This document shows positions 52,388 to 60,857 of a DNA stretch of 64,000 nt, piece after piece. Where the stretch lies: the NCBI GenBank assembly GCA_001657295.1, contig LYSW01000005.1, positions 62,001-126,000 of the forward strand, given 5' to 3'. Every line of letters begins with the position of its first letter. Positions within the stretch are counted from its first letter, which is position 1. The notes beneath the pieces were generated by a model. The model saw nothing but the letters and a program-made list of their open reading frames with translations, did no database searches and had not been told where the DNA came from. The position numbers and the translations under genes are program-made. This stretch comes from Oceanicaulis sp. BBD 1991-10 (GTDB lineage: Bacteria; Pseudomonadota; Alphaproteobacteria; Caulobacterales; Maricaulaceae).

Positions 52388-54502
52388 ATGACCTCTCCGA
52401 CCTCCTCCCCCCGCCGTCACGCTGCGCTTTTGGCGTGTGGCGTCAGCGCCTTGGCGCTGTCCGCGCCGGCCATGGCCAGCGAGACCGAAGTCCCGCAGAC
52501 GGAGGCGAGCGATGTCATCGTCGTGACCGCGACCAAGACCGAACTCAGCAATTTCGACTATCCGGGCCTGACCAGCGCCATCGTGTTCGAAGATCTGGAA
52601 GAGGAACGCCCGTCCGATCTCTCCGGTCTTCTGCGCGATATTCCAGGCCTGGAGGTCGCCGGCGGCCCGCGCCGCACCGGTCAGACCATCTCGCTGCGCG
52701 GTTTCGGCCGGGAGAGCGTCACGCTTCTGGTCGACGGCGCGCGGCAGAATTTCGATTCCGCCCATGACGGCGTCCTGTTCCTGGATCCGTCCCTCTTGGG
52801 CCGGGTGGAGAGCGTGCGCGGCTCGGCGTCCGCGCTTTACGGCTCAGGCGCGTCAGGCGGCGTGATCGCCTTTGAAACCCTGGAAGCCGATGACGTTTTG
52901 CGCGAAGGCCAAACCATGGGCGCCCGCGCCTCGGTCGGCTATCGCTCGGTCAACGAAGAAACCCGCGGCTCGGCGGCGGTCTTCGGCGACGCGGGTGATT
53001 TCGAAGGCATTGCGGCGATATCGCTGCGCCAGTCCGGCGATATCGCGCTTGGCTCCGGCGGCGACCTGCCGGCCGATGACGAAGTCTTCTCCAGCCTGCT
53101 GGCGGGTGAATGGGACCTCAACGACGCGGTCGAGCTGGAAATTGGCTGGCTCAGCTTCCGCAATGACGCGGTCGAGCCCAATAACGGCCAGGGCGCCTCT
53201 CTGGTCGGCGGCCTGAACCCGCTGGTGAATAAGGAGGTCGCCTCCGACAGCTATCGCGCCACGCTGAGCGTCGATCCGGACAGCGCGCTGATTGGTTTCA
53301 CGGCGACCCTTTATCACAATATCGGCGAGGTCGATGAGATCGACCCGGCGATCAATCGCTTCATCGAGCGCGATCTGGAGACCACCGGCATCCGCGCGGA
53401 AAATCGCGCCGAGTTTAATGTCGGCGGCCAGAATGTGGCGTTTCTGCTGGGTGCGGAATGGTATGAGGACGAGCAGACCGGATTTGACTCCGACACCGCC
53501 GATAATCAGCGCGGCGGCGTGCCGTCCGGAACCACGACCTTCACCGGCGCCTGGGCCCAGCTGGAAACGATATTCGACCTGGGCTCGGCCGGCGAATTGA
53601 TCGTCCTGCCCGGCGTGCGCTTCGACAGCTTTGAAAGCGATTCCGATGTCGGCGGCGCGAATGAAGATGACGCAGTCTCCCCGCGTATCGCGGCTGCCTG
53701 GGCGCCCAATGATCAATTCCGCCTGTTCGCGAGTTGGGCGGAGGCCTTCCGTGCTCCGTCTTTAAACGAGCTTTACCTATCGGACACCCACTTCTCGCTG
53801 CCGCACCCGGTGCTGGGCTTCCCGACCTTCATCACCAATGAATTCATTGCGAACCCCAATCTGAAGCCGGAAGAAACCGAAACGTTTGAGATCGGCGCGG
53901 GCTTTGCGCAGACCGGCGTGTTCGGCTCGGATGACCGCTTCGAGATCAAGGGCGCCTGGTTCCAGACCGACGCCACCGACCTCATCAATCTACAGGTCGA
54001 TTTCGCCTTCTCGCCGACCTGTTTCGCCCCGCCCTTCTTCCAGCCCTGTTCGGCCGGCACGTCCTTCTCGGAGAATCTGGATTCTGCAGAGCTGGACGGG
54101 TTTGAGATCGCGGCGGCCTATGTGAACGGTCCGTTCGAGCTTTCCGGCGCGCTCTATGAGGTCGACGGCGAAAACTCCGTGACCGGCGAGCCCATCGGCG
54201 CCCTGCAGCCGATCCTCGGCCATATCACCGCGCGCTACAGCTTCGAGGCTCAGCGCCTGACCCTGGGCGGCCGGCTGGGCTTCGCCGGCGAGTTCGACAA
54301 GACCAATAACGCCGCTGAAGAGCGTGACGGTTTTGCGGTCGTCGATCTTTACGCCGGCTGGCGTCCGTTCGCGGATCAGGATGTCCGCGTCGATATCGGC
54401 GTCGAAAACGTCTTTGAAGAAGACTATGAGCGGGTTTTCGCCGGCGTGTCCGAACCGGGCCGCTCCTTCCGGATCGATCTGACTTGGACCGGCGGCTGGT
54501 GA
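52388..54502 (+). CDS. TonB-dependent receptor, heme/hemoprotein type
   Basis: 704 residues. Signal peptide ending near AMASE, TonB box DVIVVTAT, plug domain (LSGLLRDIPGLEVAGGPRRTGQTISLRGFGRESVTLLVDGARQNFDSAHDGVLFLDPSLLGRVESVRGSASALYGSGASGGVI) and a 22-strand barrel ending in FRIDLTW. The FRAP and NPNL boxes of heme receptors are present (FRAPSLNELYLSD and ANPNLKPEET), with His residues between them (THFSLPHP) where HemR-type receptors have their heme-binding His. So heme, or hemoglobin-type, uptake across the outer membrane is the best call; a siderophore is less likely. The Fur-like site just upstream agrees. No hmuTUV or HemS gene is adjacent. Confidence 0.9.
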   Translation: MTSPTSSPRRHAALLACGVSALALSAPAMASETEVPQTEASDVIVVTATKTELSNFDYPGLTSAIVFEDLEEERPSDLSGLLRDIPGLEVAGGPRRTGQTISLRGFGRESVTLLVDGARQNFDSAHDGVLFLDPSLLGRVESVRGSASALYGSGASGGVIAFETLEADDVLREGQTMGARASVGYRSVNEETRGSAAVFGDAGDFEGIAAISLRQSGDIALGSGGDLPADDEVFSSLLAGEWDLNDAVELEIGWLSFRNDAVEPNNGQGASLVGGLNPLVNKEVASDSYRATLSVDPDSALIGFTATLYHNIGEVDEIDPAINRFIERDLETTGIRAENRAEFNVGGQNVAFLLGAEWYEDEQTGFDSDTADNQRGGVPSGTTTFTGAWAQLETIFDLGSAGELIVLPGVRFDSFESDSDVGGANEDDAVSPRIAAAWAPNDQFRLFASWAEAFRAPSLNELYLSDTHFSLPHPVLGFPTFITNEFIANPNLKPEETETFEIGAGFAQTGVFGSDDRFEIKGAWFQTDATDLINLQVDFAFSPTCFAPPFFQPCSAGTSFSENLDSAELDGFEIAAAYVNGPFELSGALYEVDGENSVTGEPIGALQPILGHITARYSFEAQRLTLGGRLGFAGEFDKTNNAAEERDGFAVVDLYAGWRPFADQDVRVDIGVENVFEEDYERVFAGVSEPGRSFRIDLTWTGGW

Positions 54503-54593
54503 CACCGCGGCCCTGTCCCGGCTGCGCCTTCGGGCGGCCGGGAGAGGGCGTCGCGTTCGCCGGCCTGCTCTGATCCGCTGATCTGTCGAAGGC

Positions 54594-54968
54594 CTACCGG
54601 CTGATCGGCGCGCTGACATCGACCAGGGCGCCGGCGGGGTCCTTGAGCACCATGCGGCGCTGGCCATAGACCATGTCCCTCGGCGCTTCGACGATCTCGG
54701 CGCCGAACTCCTCCGCGCGCGCGACCACGCCTTCCAGATCCTCAACGACGAAAGTGAGCATGAAACCGGACGGCGCTCCGCCCGCGCCGGAGGGAATGAT
54801 GTCCTGGCTCCTGTCGAGCAGGCCGAATTCCAGACCCTGCATGGCCGGATGAGTGAGAATGATGAACCAGCCAAAATCGGCGTGCCGCGTCATTCCCAGA
54901 ACGGCTTCATAGAATGCGGCGGACCGGTCGGGGTCAGCGCACAAAACATTGGGGAAGGCCCGCTGCAT
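54594..54968 (-). CDS. VOC (glyoxalase/bleomycin-resistance fold) protein
   Basis: 124 residues, one vicinal-oxygen-chelate module of two beta-alpha-beta-beta-beta units: AFPNVLCADPDRSAAFYEAVLGM and FMLTFVVEDLEGVVARAEEFGAEIVEAPRDMVYGQRRMVLKDPAGALVDV. Metal ligands are not obvious in the first unit. The family includes glyoxalases, dioxygenases and resistance proteins, and the substrate is unknown. 31 bp separate it from the ebfC gene on the same strand. Confidence 0.82.
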   Translation of the reverse strand: MQRAFPNVLCADPDRSAAFYEAVLGMTRHADFGWFIILTHPAMQGLEFGLLDRSQDIIPSGAGGAPSGFMLTFVVEDLEGVVARAEEFGAEIVEAPRDMVYGQRRMVLKDPAGALVDVSAPISR

Positions 54969-54999
54969 TCCCGGTCCCCGCTTCGCGCCAGGCGAGCGG

Positions 55000-55338
55000 T
55001 TAAGGCTTGATCCCGAACGGCATGTCGATGCCGGGGGGCAAAGAGATGCCCTGGGTGATTTCGCCCATCACCTCTTTTTGCGCCTCGTCCGCCTTGCGCT
55101 TGGCGTCGGCGTGGGCGGCTTTGACCAAATCTTCGATCACTTCGATATCGTCGGGACCGGACAGCGAGCGGTCGATGGCGACGCCGACCATTTCGCCTTT
55201 GGCGGTGAGCGTGATTTTGACCAGCCCGGCGCCGGCCTCGCCGACGACCTCCAGCGTCTCCAGCTTGGCCTGGGCTTCGCCCATCTTGCGCTGCATGTCC
55301 TGGGCCTGCTTCATCAGGCCGGCGAGGTCTTTCATCAT
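55000..55338 (-). CDS. ebfC: YbaB/EbfC-family nucleoid-associated protein
   Basis: 112 residues. The typical start DLAGLMKQAQDMQRKMGEAQAKLETLEV, a Gly/Ala loop and VEVVGEAGAGLVKITLTAKGEMVGVAIDRSL, DDIEVIEDLVKAAHADAKRKADEAQKEVM. The dimer binds DNA and coats the nucleoid. The gene overlaps the dnaX stop in an ATGA arrangement, the usual dnaX-ebfC order. The common third gene, recR, is not here but 4.9 kb away on the other strand. Confidence 0.93.
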   Translation of the reverse strand: MMKDLAGLMKQAQDMQRKMGEAQAKLETLEVVGEAGAGLVKITLTAKGEMVGVAIDRSLSGPDDIEVIEDLVKAAHADAKRKADEAQKEVMGEITQGISLPPGIDMPFGIKP

Positions 55339-57119
55339 GATCTCTCCTGGCGGGGCGCAGCCCCTTCATCACGCTGGGCGTCGTCGGACGCCGGTTGAGC
55401 CGGCTCCTCCACGCTGAGCAGCTCCGCGCCCGGGAAAACGGTCATCGCCTTGACCATGGCCGGATCGCGCATGATTTCCGCCATGCGCTTTTCATGCTCG
55501 CGCTTGCGGCGTTCGTTAAGGGTTTCGCCCCCGCGCTTGGCCGAGGCGTCCACCAGCCAGCGCTCGCCCGTGGCTTCGGTGAGGAAGGTGGACAGCCGGC
55601 CGCCCAGATTGGCGGGCGCGCCCTCGGCGGGCTCGAAGCTCACCGCTCCGGGACGAAAGCTGACCGGGCGCACATAGCGCTCCACATCCAGTTTCAGCGC
55701 GATGTCGCGCCTGTCATCGATCAGGGCGATGAGGGCGTCGAGATCGCCCGGGCCCGCCGGCGCCGCCGGCGCTTCGGCGGACGTCGCGGATTCGGCGGAG
55801 GCCTGGGGCGCGGGCGGGTTATCCCCGCCATCGGACGCGGCAGGGTCAGCCGGGCTGGGGGGCTCCCGCGATCCGCCCGCCAACACGCGCGCCGCATCTT
55901 CCGGCGAGGGCATGGCGGCGCCGGCCATCAGGCGAATGATCGCCATCTCCGCCGCGCCGACGGGATCGGGTGCGGCGCGCACGTCGTCCAGGCCCGTCAG
56001 CGCCAATTTCCATAACCGCGACAGGGCGCCCAGCGAACGCGGTTCGGCCAGCTTGACCAGGCGCGCGACCGTGTCGGCCGCTTCGCCCAGATCGGCCTCC
56101 GGGCCGACCGCCTTGATGCGGGACAGATTGTGGAGATGATCAAGGACGTCGCGCATGACCACCTGCGGATCGGCGCCGGCGTCATATTGATGGCGCAGCT
56201 CTTCGAGCGCGTCTTTGGCGCGGGCCTCCAGCGCGGCTTCCAGCAGGTCGAGCACTCGGGTGCGGTCGGCCAGGCCCAGCATGTCGCGCACCTGTTCGCC
56301 GGTGACCGGTCCATCGCCGTCCGCCTGGACGATCGCCTGATCGAGCAGAGACAGCGCATCGCGCACGCTGCCTTCCGCCGCCCGCGCGATCGCGGTCAGG
56401 CCGTCGCGCTCGACATCGGCGTTTTCCTTTTCGCAGATATTCGCCAGATGTTCGGTGAGCACGTCCCGATCGATCCGTTTGAGGTCGAAGCGCTGGCAGC
56501 GCGAGAGCACCGTCACCGGCACTTTGCGGATCTCGGTGGTGGCGAAGATGAATTTGACGTGCGCCGGGGGCTCTTCCAGCGTCTTGAGCAGGGCGTTGAA
56601 GGCCGAGGTCGACAGCATGTGCACTTCGTCGATGATGTAGACCTTGTAGCGCGCGCTGACCGGCGAATAGCGCACGCCTTCCAGGATTTCGCGAATATCC
56701 CCGACGCCGGTGCGGCTGGCGGCGTCCATCTCCATGACGTCCACATGGGAGGACTTGGCGATGGCTTCGCAATGCCGGCCCGGCGGGTCGAGATTGATCG
56801 AGGGAGCGTCGGCGCTGTCCGTTTCATAATTGAGCGCCCGGGCGATCAGGCGGGCGGTGGTGGTCTTTCCCACCCCGCGCACCCCGGTCAGCATATAGGC
56901 GTGGGCGATGCGGCCGGAGGCGAACGCGTTGGTGAGGGTCCTCACCATCGGTTCCTGGCCGATCAGGTCCTCGAAATTCTGCGGGCGGTATTTGCGCGCC
57001 AACACCTGATAGCCCGCATCGAGTGCGGGTTCGGGCGCTTCAAATCCGGGAAGGGCGGGGCCGTCATGAACGACCGGTTCGTCTTCGGAAGCGGCGTCGG
57101 GCGTGTGTTCATCCATCAT
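55335..57119 (-). CDS. dnaX: DNA polymerase III subunit gamma/tau
   Basis: 594 residues. AAA+ clamp-loader module: YQVLARKYRPQNFEDLIGQEPMVRTL, Walker A GVRGVGKTTTAR, a loop VDVMEMDAASRTGVGDIREI, Walker B YIIDEVHML, sensor 1 IFATTEIRKVPVTVLSRCQ and the lid domain. Residues ~380-470 are a Pro/Ala/Ser linker and the end is a tau-like domain (RRDIALKLDVERYVRPVSF, QRDEGAAPRQERS). The canonical zinc cysteines of the gamma module are not obvious here: the region after the Walker A reads NYETDSADAPSINLDPPGRHCEAI, with only one Cys. The SRP RNA is encoded just upstream on the same strand. Confidence 0.94.
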   Translation of the reverse strand: MMDEHTPDAASEDEPVVHDGPALPGFEAPEPALDAGYQVLARKYRPQNFEDLIGQEPMVRTLTNAFASGRIAHAYMLTGVRGVGKTTTARLIARALNYETDSADAPSINLDPPGRHCEAIAKSSHVDVMEMDAASRTGVGDIREILEGVRYSPVSARYKVYIIDEVHMLSTSAFNALLKTLEEPPAHVKFIFATTEIRKVPVTVLSRCQRFDLKRIDRDVLTEHLANICEKENADVERDGLTAIARAAEGSVRDALSLLDQAIVQADGDGPVTGEQVRDMLGLADRTRVLDLLEAALEARAKDALEELRHQYDAGADPQVVMRDVLDHLHNLSRIKAVGPEADLGEAADTVARLVKLAEPRSLGALSRLWKLALTGLDDVRAAPDPVGAAEMAIIRLMAGAAMPSPEDAARVLAGGSREPPSPADPAASDGGDNPPAPQASAESATSAEAPAAPAGPGDLDALIALIDDRRDIALKLDVERYVRPVSFRPGAVSFEPAEGAPANLGGRLSTFLTEATGERWLVDASAKRGGETLNERRKREHEKRMAEIMRDPAMVKAMTVFPGAELLSVEEPAQPASDDAQRDEGAAPRQERS

Positions 57120-57161
57120 GGTCGGCGAACACTCCGTGGCGCAGTGTGAAGGACGAAGAGT

Positions 57162-57258
57162 GGAAGACCGGACAGCGACCCGAACGGAGAACTCGTTACG
57201 GCTGCTTCCTTCCGGACCTGACCGGGTTGGCGAGGCGCTCGTCCGCCGCCGATCTTCC
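57162..57258 (-). ncRNA. ffs: Bacterial small signal recognition particle RNA (4.5S type)
   Basis: On the minus strand the universal SRP RNA core GGTCAGGTCCGGAAGGAAGC is followed by AGCCGTAACGAG, the bacterial domain IV with its GGAA tetraloop. The ends close: CGGACGAGCG pairs with CGCTGTCCG, and GGAAGA (5' end, near 57258) pairs with TCTTCC (3' end, near 57163), giving an RNA of about 97 nt without Alu domain. It binds Ffh to target membrane proteins. It lies 43 bp upstream of dnaX, a neighbourhood also seen in other proteobacteria. Confidence 0.93.
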
Positions 57259-57265
57259 GCCTATC

Positions 57266-57295
57266 AATATCGCGATCTGCAAGCCTGAACGCAAG
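57266..57295 (-). promoter_or_regulatory. Probable promoter of the SRP RNA gene
   Basis: Minus-strand -35 CTTGCG (57290-57295) and -10 GATATT (57266-57271), 18-bp spacer, with the -10 ending 7 bp before the predicted RNA start at 57258. Confidence 0.4.
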
Positions 57296-57308
57296 GCGGG
57301 GGGTGCAT

Positions 57309-57521
57309 TCAGGATGCGATGGCGCGCCGTGACGCCTCATTGAGGAAGCGGGCGTGTTGATCCAGCACCGCGATCAGGCGCGCATCGCCGTTCTCAGCCA
57401 CCAGCTGATCAATCCAGGCTTCCACAAGCCGTGTTTGAGCCGAAAGCCAGCGCTCCAGGGCGGGACCGGCCTCTGGCGGGGCGGTGCGTTCAGCCGAGGG
57501 CAGGGCGAGGATGCAGGCCAT
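57309..57521 (-). CDS. Small protein (70 residues) behind a Fur box
   Basis: ATG at 57521 with ggag seven bases upstream. The protein has no signal peptide; it is helical, with SAQTRLVEAWIDQLVAENGDARLIAVLDQHARFLNEASRRAIAS as its clear second half (written here only as landmarks: LSAQTRLVEAW and LDQHARFLNEA). No family is recognised. An excellent Fur-like operator lies 23 bp upstream of the start. Low-iron induction is therefore inferred. The ORF ends about 50 bp before the SRP RNA start, so read-through is possible. Alternative: a non-coding iron-responsive RNA in the same place. Confidence 0.55.
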   Translation of the reverse strand: MACILALPSAERTAPPEAGPALERWLSAQTRLVEAWIDQLVAENGDARLIAVLDQHARFLNEASRRAIAS

Positions 57522-57544
57522 GGGACAACTCCGACTCAAATATT

Positions 57545-57563
57545 AATAATGCAAATCATTCTT
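57545..57563 (-). promoter_or_regulatory. Fur box
   Basis: AATAATGCAAATCATTCTT (plus-strand reading) matches 14 of 19 positions of the classical E. coli Fur consensus, including AATG and TCATT core halves. It lies between the end of the OmpA-like gene and the start of the small 70-residue gene, on whose promoter it must act. Confidence 0.65.
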
Positions 57564-57642
57564 AACTGGGGCGGAAAATGCGTCCAGTCTTTTCGACGCG
57601 GCGAAATAGCGCGACGCGCACTGAACCCGCGTCGCCCAAATG

Positions 57643-57672
57643 AAAACCCCGCACCGGTTGGCGCGGGGTTCC
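57643..57672 (-). terminator. Terminator after the OmpA-like gene
   Basis: On the minus strand gaaccccgcgcc / ggtgcggggttttc forms a stable stem ending in TTTT, starting 24 bp after the stop at 57697. Confidence 0.8.
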
Positions 57673-57696
57673 ATCGTCACAGCTTGCCGGCGTGGC

Positions 57697-58224
57697 CTAG
57701 AAGCGGCGCACGTAAGACAGGGTGAAGGCGTCGTTCTCGCCCGCGTCGAAATCATTGCGGGTATAATCGAAGCGCACGCCGTTCGGGCCGTAGAAGGCCC
57801 ACTCGGCGCCGACGCCGTATCCGACGCCGCCTTCACCGTCGCTGACGTTGAAATTCTGGCCGCCGAAGGCCGCGGCCGCTTCGGCTTCCTGATAGACATA
57901 GCCCAAGCGCGCGAAAACGGAGAACTGTTCAGTGAGCGGGTATTGCGCCTTGCCGAACAGGCCGATGCCGAAATCGTAGGACAAGTCGCCCGTCACGGCG
58001 CCGGCGGTGACGGTTTCATCGCTCAGACCGAACTGAAGTTCGCCTTCCGCGCCGAGAAACTCAGTGAAGTCGTAACCGCCGCGAAGCGTGATCACGTCGA
58101 ACTCGACGCCGTCGGCGTCAAGATAGGTGTAGCCGGCGCCTAGGTGGAATTGACCGTCCTGAGCCGTGGCGGCGCCGGCGGTCGCCAGGGAGGCGGCTGC
58201 GGCGAGAAGAAGTGCTTTCGTCAT
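57697..58224 (-). CDS. OmpA-type eight-stranded outer-membrane barrel protein
   Basis: 175 residues. Signal peptide (LLLAAAASLATAGAATAQ), then alternating strands: FHLGAGYTYLDADGVEFDVITLRGGYDF, LGAEGELQFGL, LSYDFGIGLFGKAQYPL, FSVFARLGYVYQEAE, VGYGVGAEWAFY, GVRFDYTRNDF and a final FTLSYVRRF ending in Phe, the classical outer-membrane C-terminus. About eight strands, no periplasmic peptidoglycan-binding domain. A porin-like surface protein of unknown specific role. Single gene with its own terminator. Confidence 0.86.
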   Translation of the reverse strand: MTKALLLAAAASLATAGAATAQDGQFHLGAGYTYLDADGVEFDVITLRGGYDFTEFLGAEGELQFGLSDETVTAGAVTGDLSYDFGIGLFGKAQYPLTEQFSVFARLGYVYQEAEAAAAFGGQNFNVSDGEGGVGYGVGAEWAFYGPNGVRFDYTRNDFDAGENDAFTLSYVRRF

Positions 58225-58402
58225 GGGGGGATATCCTGTTCACGCGTTTTTGGCCTCCCCAGCCCGGCGAGCATGTGCGGATAACCCCCACGCATTGCAA
58301 GGCTGTTTGCTGTTCCTCTCAGAAAATTCATCTTTGGCGCGAGGGCGGCGGCGTGAACGCACCACGCTGGCGGCTGACGAGATATCGGTCTAGCAAGGCG
58401 CC

Positions 58403-59272
58403 ATGCAGCTGACCTTCACCGATTCTCCGCTGGATCACGCCGGCCTGAAGCGCAGCGATCCGGACTGGATCGCGGACCAGATGGCCGACCCGGCCGCGAA
58501 GGCGGTGTTGTTCGCGGGCGGGGATCTGGCGCTGGACGAGCGCGGCGATCCGATGATCGTGCCGGCGCGGCGCACACGCCTGCTGCCGCTGAAACCGCCG
58601 GGCCTGGTTTTTCTGGGACTGCAGAACGGGGCGCCCTGGTTCGCCGGCGCGCTGCAGCGCGGCGTTGCTGAGAAGGGACCGGATTTCCGGATCACCGCCA
58701 TGCAGGCCGAGCCGGCGCTCGCCTGCGTCTTCGGCCGCGCGCGATCCCTGCTGCAATGGCATGGCCGCCGCAAGCATTGCTCGAACTGCGGGGCGGAAAA
58801 CGCGCTGGCGGACGGCGGCGCCAAGCTTGTGTGCCCGTCGTGCGGAACCGAGCATTTCCCCCGCGTGGACCCGAGCGTCATCATGCTGTGCTGGTCCGGC
58901 GAGAAATGCGTGCTGGGCCGCCAGGCCAGCTGGCCGCAGGGCATGTACGCCACGCTCGCCGGCTTCATGGAGCCTGGCGAGACGATAGAGCAGGCGTGCG
59001 CGCGCGAGACCATGGAGGAGATCCACCGACCGGTGCTGAGCGCGACCTATGTGGCGAGCCAGCCCTGGCCCTTTCCCTCCACTTTGATGATCGGCCTGAC
59101 CGCCGAAATCGAGCCGGGCGACTTGATTCCCGATGATGATCTGGAAGACGCCCGATGGTTCACGCGCGACGAAGTCCGCGCGCTTTATGACAGCGAGCTG
59201 GCGCGCTGGGCGCCGAAGCATTTTTCCATCTCACGCCTGTTGATCGAGCGTTGGCTGGCGGGCGAGGTCTAG
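58403..59272 (+). CDS. nudC: NADH pyrophosphatase NudC
   Basis: 289 residues. Hydrolyses NADH/NAD to NMN and AMP and can remove NAD caps from RNA. The zinc-ribbon cysteines are C116, C119, C134 and C137 (CSNCG, CPSCG). The Nudix box is GFMEPGETIEQACARETMEEIH at about 167-188, where the last Gly of the consensus is His. The NudC-specific motif SQPWPFP follows at about 199-205. This combination is diagnostic of NudC. No clear operon partner. Confidence 0.95.
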   Translation: MQLTFTDSPLDHAGLKRSDPDWIADQMADPAAKAVLFAGGDLALDERGDPMIVPARRTRLLPLKPPGLVFLGLQNGAPWFAGALQRGVAEKGPDFRITAMQAEPALACVFGRARSLLQWHGRRKHCSNCGAENALADGGAKLVCPSCGTEHFPRVDPSVIMLCWSGEKCVLGRQASWPQGMYATLAGFMEPGETIEQACARETMEEIHRPVLSATYVASQPWPFPSTLMIGLTAEIEPGDLIPDDDLEDARWFTRDEVRALYDSELARWAPKHFSISRLLIERWLAGEV

Positions 59273-59413
59273 CCGTCCGCCGCGACCGAGTGACGCGCTT
59301 TTCCGCCGTAGATGCGGATTAGCTTTGTCAGCAGCGTGAAAAAGTTGCCAGTGCGCGGCGCTCGTGCCAAACACCCGCGCAACCACACGGGAATCCGACC
59401 AAAGAGGACGCTG

Positions 59414-60115
59414 ATGGGCGATCTGTTTTTCAACAAGCTGGCTGGGGCCATCATCGGTATCGGCCTGGTGATCATGGGCTTGATGGAGCTGAGCAACCGG
59501 CTCTTCGACGTCCACCCGCCGGAAACGCTCGCCGTCGCGGTTGATCTGGACGTCGCCGCGCCGGTCGCCGAGGAAGAAGCGGAAGACGGCCCGGTTGATT
59601 TCGGCGTGCTGCTGGCGAACGCCGACGTGTCCTCCGGCGCCCGCGTCGCGCGCCGTTGCGCCTCCTGCCACACCTTCGAAGAGGGCGCCGGCAACGGCAC
59701 TGGTCCTTATATGTGGGACGTGATGGGCCGCGAGGTCGCCGGCGTTGACGGCTATGGCTATTCCAGCGCCATGGTCAGCTATGCCGAGGGCGGCCGCGTC
59801 TGGGGCTTCCAGAACATGTACGACTATCTGGAAAATCCGCGCAGCTATGTGGAAGGCACGGCGATGAGCTTTGCGGGCCTGCGCAATCAGGAAGACCGCA
59901 TCAACATCATCGCCTATATGCGCACCCTGTCGAACAGCCCGATCGATCTGCCTGCGCCGCTGGCGGCTGCGGTTGAAGCCGTCGTCGAAGACGCGCCCGC
60001 CGCGCTTGAAGACGCGGCTGCTGCTGTTGACGCCGCTGCCGACGAGAGTGTGGACGAGGCGCCGGCCGACGCCGAGCCGCCCGCTGAAGGCGGCGATGAA
60101 GGAGAAGACGGCTAA
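59414..60115 (+). CDS. Membrane-anchored c-type cytochrome (CycM-like)
   Basis: 233 residues from the ATG at 59414 (agagga upstream); upstream codons in the frame lack a ribosome site. One N-terminal transmembrane anchor (LAGAIIGIGLVIMGLMEL), an acidic linker, and a class I cytochrome c with CASCH at 82-86 and the Met ligand in GTAMSFAG, as in the cytochrome c552/CycM group that shuttles electrons from bc1 to the aa3 oxidase. The last ~55 residues form an unusually long Ala/Glu/Asp-rich tail after the haem domain. A terminator follows. Confidence 0.9.
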   Translation: MGDLFFNKLAGAIIGIGLVIMGLMELSNRLFDVHPPETLAVAVDLDVAAPVAEEEAEDGPVDFGVLLANADVSSGARVARRCASCHTFEEGAGNGTGPYMWDVMGREVAGVDGYGYSSAMVSYAEGGRVWGFQNMYDYLENPRSYVEGTAMSFAGLRNQEDRINIIAYMRTLSNSPIDLPAPLAAAVEAVVEDAPAALEDAAAAVDAAADESVDEAPADAEPPAEGGDEGEDG

Positions 60116-60142
60116 GCGCGTCGCCGCTCGCGTTTAAGATCA

Positions 60143-60170
60143 GGGCGCGCTGTCTCGGCGCGCCCTTTTT
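60143..60170 (+). terminator. Terminator after the cytochrome c gene
   Basis: 8-bp perfect stem gggcgcgc / gcgcgccc with a 7-base loop and T5, 28 bp after the stop. Confidence 0.85.
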
Positions 60171-60245
60171 CTTTGCCCGGCATTCGCCCGCTGGTGCAAT
60201 TGGCCTAGCCTGCAGGCTGGTCGATGCTGATTCGAAAGCTGAGCC

Positions 60246-60845
60246 ATGTCCGCCGCCGGTCCCGAGATTGAACGCCTGATCCAGCTGCTGGCGCGCTTGC
60301 CGGGGCTCGGTCCGCGGTCGGCGCGCCGCGCCGCGCTGCAAATGCTGCAAAAGCGCGACACGGTGATGAAGCCGTTGGCCGAAGCGCTGGGCGAGGCGGC
60401 GGAGAAGATCAAGGCCTGCTCCATTTGCGGCAATCTGGACGTCACCGATCCTTGCGCCGTCTGTTCCGAGCCGCGGCGTGACGACAGCGTCATTTGCGTG
60501 GTGGAGACGGTCGGTGATCTTTGGGCGCTGGAGCGCGCGGGCGCCTTCAAGGGCCGTTATCACGTGCTCGGCGGCGTCCTGTCCGCGCTGGACGGCGTCG
60601 GTCCGGAAGATCTCAACATCGCCGGGCTGGCGGAGCGCGCCGCGTCATCGCAGACTAAGGAGATCATCCTTGCGCTCAACGCGACCGTCGATGGCCAGAC
60701 GACGGCGCACTTTCTGTCCGACAAACTCGCCGGCGCCGGCGTTGAGGTCACCACGCTGGCCCGCGGCGTGCCGGTGGGCGGCGAGCTGGACTATCTCGAC
60801 GACGGCACGCTGAGCGCGGCGTTTCGAAGCCGCCGGCCGGCCTAG
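60246..60845 (+). CDS. recR: Recombination mediator protein RecR
   Basis: 199 residues. Helix-hairpin-helix region ([20 protein letters not shown]), the four-Cys zinc finger ([18 protein letters not shown]), and the Toprim domain ([41 protein letters not shown]), ending in the Walker-like [18 protein letters not shown]. RecR works with RecF/RecO to load RecA at single-strand gaps. It is usually next to dnaX-ebfC; here it has moved about 5 kb and to the opposite strand. Confidence 0.96.
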   Translation: MSAAGPEIERLIQLLARLPGLGPRSARRAALQMLQKRDTVMKPLAEALGEAAEKIKACSICGNLDVTDPCAVCSEPRRDDSVICVVETVGDLWALERAGAFKGRYHVLGGVLSALDGVGPEDLNIAGLAERAASSQTKEIILALNATVDGQTTAHFLSDKLAGAGVEVTTLARGVPVGGELDYLDDGTLSAAFRSRRPA

Positions 60846-60857
60846 CTTGGAGCCCCT

